The notes below the pieces were generated by a model. The model did no database searches and was not told the origin of the DNA. It worked only from the letters and a program-made list of their open reading frames with translations. A program made the translations under genes and the position numbers. From positions 2,009,001-2,073,000 of the forward strand of contig JBBDHG010000116.1 in the NCBI GenBank assembly GCA_037951165.1: a stretch of DNA of 64,000 nucleotides, read 5' to 3'. Below, piece after piece: positions 60,401 to 64,000 of this stretch; position 1 is the stretch's first letter, and each line of letters opens with the position of its first letter. Source of the DNA: Lophius americanus (lineage: Eukaryota > Chordata > Actinopteri > Lophiiformes > Lophiidae).

Positions 60401-63400
60401 AAGAAAGGTCCATATCAAATATCAGCTAGATTTCTGGCTGCAGGTTTGACATTTGAGGACAGAGGTCCAAAATGTTTCTTAAGATAGAGACGGACTTTGG
60501 GGGAGCAAAGACAATTATGTCTGACTTATCTTCCTTTAGTTTGAGAAGGTTATGTGACACCCAGCACCCTTCATTTCAGAATAACAGGAAGAAGGATGAT
60601 TTAAATTAAAATTGTTCTGTTCACTTATTTTAATGGGACAAATATCTGTGTGTCATCGTATATATATATATGCTTCAAAGACTTTGGAAAAAGAAGTTTC
60701 TGTAGGCCCAAGGCTCAACATTTCAGCAAGATCTGTCAGGTAGTTTATGCATAATAAATGGGAATAGTGAAAAAGGCCCAATTTAGAATTGTTGATGAAA
60801 ATGAGTAAGAAATATTCCTCGATCTGCCCATTTTGATCCGGATCAACGCCCAAATTTAATGAGCTCTTTACTCACACTACAGGAAATCAGTGTTTTTCGT
60901 AAAAAGCTCCCACTGGTCAGTAAAACATAGACTATTAGGGTAAAACAAACTAGAGCTCCCCCTAGTGTCATAAATATACAACCGACTTTTCCCATAATCA
61001 CTCCAGTTCTTCCTTAAAATGAAATCTGTGTGTTTATCCAATTTGAAAATGATCCATGAAATACGTTTTGAGTAAACGCATCAACATGAAGGACACGGCG
61101 GCGATGATGACTGATTGAAAATGACATTTTCAAAGATTGTGCACGACTTTTTGAAATGCATTGTCGGTCGTTGTCATTTAAATGAAGTTATACCTCAGTC
61201 AAAGCCAAAATAATCTCTCATTTTCAGTTACAATTGGAAAAAGGTGTTAATGTATTCTCAGAGACTGATACATGTCAAAGTTTACTCAGAGTACAGTTGT
61301 GAATCCATCGCTTACATTTTCAGAAATAATGAAAAGTTTTGAATCAAATCAGAATTTGAACCAAAGACACAAAATCTAAATCTACTGTATCCTTTAATGG
61401 CATGCTGCCAAAAGTCAGACGAACCAACAGAGCATCAATGAGGACATAACCTCCTTGGTAAATGGTAGAAATCCTGAATACCTGAGCTTTGGTCTTGAAC
61501 ATCTCTGTCCTTCTTCTGTCCAGTCAATGCCCATCGTGATTCGACTTGTAGCAAAGTTCTCCAAAATGACCCACCTGGACATCAGCAGAAACAGATACAG
61601 AGACATGCCCCGGCATTGCTCCTGGCCGTCCACCTTGCGATTCCTTAACATCTCCAGGGGAAAACTTTTAACCATCACTTCCTGTTTACCTGCAACTCTG
61701 GAGGTACTGAGAGCAGACCAGCAATCCAGCCAGACCTGACTCCACCTTTTACAGCTTACTCTCACATATTCAGGTATTGGATCTGAGCTACAATGATCTG
61801 AAAGACTTCTCCCTGGTCCTGCCTGCCCTGAGAGAGCTGCATCTCAACGGGAACAAGTTTCTGAGGCTGCCACCTGGATGGCTGCTCCCAAATCTGGAAT
61901 CACTAACCATACAGGTTAATCTCACATTTCCTCTTCTCGACCTCTGTGGATTCTCTCTGTGGTGTGACCGATTTCTTTTCTCCCACAGTCAAACACATTG
62001 AATATGTTCAGCCCTTCAGACCTCCGGTCATTCAAACGACTCCAGAGCCTCCAGGCGGGTCAGAACAAATTCGTCTGCTCCTGTGAACTTGTAGACTTCC
62101 TACAGTCTAGCATTAAAGGAGGTGGCGATGTTCATTTTACGGACAGGGAGGAGAGCTACGTCTGCGACTCTCCTCTCTACCTGCAGGGGAAGCTGGTGGG
62201 GGATGTCCACCTCTCGGCTCTTGAGTGCCATCGGGTTGTGTTTGTGACTGTGAGCTGTGTTATGGCGCTGGTTGTTGCCATCCTGGTCTGCATCATGCTG
62301 TGGCGCCTCCATGCCCTCTGGTACCTGAAGATGACGTGGGCATGGCTGAAGGCCAAGCGTGGCTCCCGGCGACGAAGATATAGAGGGAGAGCAGACTCAG
62401 AATCCCTTTTATTTTATGATGCCTTTGTGTCCTACAGTGAGAAAGATGCGGGCTGGGTGGAGAACTTCTTGATACCTGAGCTCGAGGAACCCAGGTAATG
62501 TAACCTGTTTTTATGTTTAGGGCCTAACTTAATGCTCTGACTTGTTTCTCTCCCTCTATCGTGTATTTGAAGCGCTTTTGTTTTGAAGGAGTAGAGGAGA
62601 AGCAATGCTGGCCAGTGTTGTATGTGTTCTGGCTTGATAAGAACATAAAGGGCGAGAGGTCCACCTCATGTTAGACCTCATCACCAATGTGTTTCCTTAT
62701 TTTGTATGTTTGAAGAACAAATGTGTCCCCAAAACCCTCGGCTACAGTAACATCAAAATCATGTCCGACGCCTTTTGAGGTCAGCATGGTGGCGTAGTGG
62801 GTGGCACTCTTAGCCTAACAGCAAGATGGATCTGGGGTCAAATCCACCGGGGCCTTTTTCTGTACTTGAGTCCAGGCCCTCTCTATGATTGCATCCTTCC
62901 GACAGGTATTCCAGCTTCCTCCCACAGTCCAAACACTTGAAATATAGGTTGATTGGTGACTCTGAATATCTTCTAGGTATGAATGTCTGTATATGTCAGT
63001 GAACCTGAACAGTTTCAGAGCAGTTTCTTGTCATTTCACAATGAATCCTGGTTGTCAGTGGTTATCGAGACAAAGACCTGGCCCAATATATGGACCTATG
63101 CTTGTCTGGACATTCTGCCTCATATCTCCAGACCCACTGAAGGGCACCATGTGACGAGATAATCAATGGTATTCTGAGCTCACATGGTAGTAGTTATAAT
63201 GCATACCAGATCCAAACCCGAACATAATCTGCAGTCTGGTTTACCTTCCACCTTCAGGGAGGACGAGGAAGAATTCCAGGGAAATCCTAGTGACCATCGG
63301 CCCATAATCCTGTGCCTCCACAAGCGGGACTTCCTTCCTGGACACTGGATTGTGGACAACATCATGAGCGCCATGGAGCGCAGCCGTCGGACCATCTTTG

Positions 63401-63669
63401 TTCTCTCTGAGAACTTTGTTAAGTCCGACTGGTGCAAATACGAGCTGGACTTCTCCCACTTCTGGCTTTTCGATGGGAGCACTGGTGGAGACCCGGCAAT
63501 TTTGATCCTGCTGGAGCCGCTGTCCAAGGACGACATCCCCAAACGCTTCTGCAAGCTCCGCAAGCTCATGGGCTCCACCACCTACCTGGAGTGGCCTCAG
63601 GAAGAGGAGAAGACAGCAGAGTTCTGGAGGAGCCTCCGCAAAACGCTGAGAGGAGAAGACGAGGATTGA
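54498..63669 (+). CDS. Toll-like receptor 2
   Basis: Type I membrane receptor of innate immunity; TLR2 senses bacterial lipoproteins with a TLR1-family partner and signals through MyD88. Coding exons: 54498-54768, 55655-55811, 55896-56045, 57184-57390, 57569-57691, 59165-59315, 59462-59626, 61524-61703, 61774-61914, 61989-62494 and 63258-63669. Phases agree throughout, giving 820 residues. Order: signal peptide (LLFLLSVCWG), Cys-rich N-terminal cap (CDGCDLRFNCNC), leucine-rich repeats such as LDLSDNQL, LDLSDNML, LDLSYNDL, a C-terminal cap (CSC...C...C, residues 545-595), transmembrane helix about 597-620, basic stop-transfer KRGSRRRRYR and a TIR domain about 654-815 with YDAFVSYS, CLHKRDFLPG and FVLSENFVKSDWC. 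These TIR boxes are TLR2-like rather than TLR1-like. Mammalian TLR2 is coded by one exon; the many introns fit teleost tlr2. Introns hold LINE and SINE remnants. Confidence 0.95.
58070..58905 (+). mobile_element. RTE-clade LINE remnant in tlr2 intron 5
   Basis: Plus-strand translation shows RRSGVTEKYVRVVQDMYENS, MTAVKCAQGLKDGFKVEL, and further on ERPGG, RCLAGEKGEG-type and STVATP segments. These correspond to the reverse transcriptase thumb and C-terminal region of fish RTE elements. Stops and frameshifts are common, and the right end lacks an obvious tail. Confidence 0.8.
59668..60560 (-). mobile_element. L2-like LINE-derived repeat in tlr2 intron 7
   Basis: The minus strand ends on the left with AAAGTTCTATACAAATAAAG and TTATTATCAGCATTATTATC, a LINE-type 3' end. 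The body contains GGCAGGGAGTTCTAGAGCTG, TTCTAAAACCATCTGGTAAC and AGACGTTTGGCTTAATCCTG, like the common fish LINE-derived repeat. No long reading frame. Confidence 0.6.
60885..61110 (-). repeat. CACTAGGGGGAGC-family dispersed repeat, inverted copy
   Basis: The plus strand reads AGAGCTCCCCCTAGTGTCAT, AAATATACAACCGACTTTTC and GAAAATGATCCATGAAATAC, the reverse complement of the family core and flanks seen at 10.9, 18.3 and 28 kb. Confidence 0.75.
62783..63010 (+). mobile_element. tRNA-derived SINE in tlr2 intron 10
   Basis: A-box-like GGTGGCGTAGTGGGTGGC (62788-62805) and B-box-like GGGGTCAAATCC (62834-62845) are followed by TTCCAGCTTCCTCCCACAGT, CCAAACAC and GGTTGATTGGTGACTCT. This order matches the abundant fish SINE-like repeat beginning GGTGGCGCAGTGGTTAGCAC. 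Confidence 0.75.
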
Positions 63670-63823
63670 GGTGATGAAGAGGGAGAGGGGCGTGTCACAG
63701 CAGGAATGAGGGCTGAGGCTCGTCGAGTCTTGTAAAACTTTACCTTTATTATGACATTGAATGTTTTTTTAACTGTCTATAAAGTTATGATGGGTCTGTA
63801 GTTTCAATCATCTGAATTATTAA

Positions 63824-63829
63824 AATAAA
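63824..63829 (+). terminator. Polyadenylation signal AATAAA of tlr2
   Basis: Canonical hexamer 155 bases after the tlr2 stop codon. Confidence 0.75.
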
Positions 63830-64000
63830 GGAATGTTACTGCTAATGAAGGAGTTTGTGTCTTTGTAATTTTTCCCAAACTTGAAGCATGTATCTCAAGT
63901 CTTGTGTGGGCAAACTGGGTTTGCCGCTACGGCTGAGCTGATGATAGAGTCAGAAACAAAAGGTGTTGATCGTAAAGTAACACATTCGGAAATGAATAGC

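Noticed and set aside
63258..63290. Alternative tlr2 exon 11 acceptor after GAATTCCAG (63278)
   Set aside because: It shifts the frame to a stop within ten codons and would destroy the conserved TIR boxes.

Overview
The window reads as nuclear DNA of a teleost fish, probably a percomorph. The evidence is AT-rich non-coding sequence, many short exons with GT/AG introns, fish-type mobile DNA (Rex1-, RTE/Rex3- and L2-like LINE remnants, Tc1/mariner, PIF/Harbinger and hAT-like fragments, tRNA-derived SINEs) and a fibrinogen cluster next to tlr2. No prokaryotic, viral or CRISPR signature was seen. All gene models were assembled by hand from splice signals, exon phase and homology remembered from the families; none was checked by a search.

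Regions. Positions 1-14100 hold no convincing gene: a CTAT/CCAT microsatellite (780-949), a 23-bp minisatellite (2664-3235), a decayed Rex1-like LINE (about 3400-5600), a Harbinger remnant (about 6870-7060), an 18-bp minisatellite (7135-7388), an A-rich tract and a Tc1-like transposase remnant (13190-13625). A C2H2 zinc finger gene (+) has a likely untranslated exon near 14.4 kb and coding exons at 16636-20663. Positions 20.7-24 kb hold an RTE/Rex3-like fragment and otherwise nothing recognised. The fibrinogen alpha gene fga (+) runs 24099-33337 in eight coding exons. It is followed by a second, tandem fibrinogen-alpha-like gene (+, 36230-39244) that has only the disulfide-ring and coiled-coil region. 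The fibrinogen beta gene fgb (-) spans 48493-41349 in thirteen coding exons. tlr2 (+) occupies 54498-63669 in eleven coding exons.

How the genes relate. fga and fgb encode two of the three chains of liver-made plasma fibrinogen; the gamma gene fgg is not in this window. fga can end either in a short alpha-C tail or, after splicing to its last exon, in a globular fibrinogen domain (alpha-E type). The neighbouring paralogue keeps exon lengths (184 and 146 bp), splice phases and the disulfide-ring cysteines of fga, but has no thrombin-released knob, no alpha-C region and no globular domain. That makes it the most unusual object in the window. tlr2 encodes an innate immune receptor for bacterial lipoproteins. 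Its proximity to fibrinogen genes resembles the tetrapod arrangement (both lie on human 4q31-q32), so the linkage looks ancient.

An unnamed dispersed repeat marked by a CACTAGGGGGAGCTTTATCTCC-like core recurs in both orientations and forms a degenerate array inside fga intron 4.
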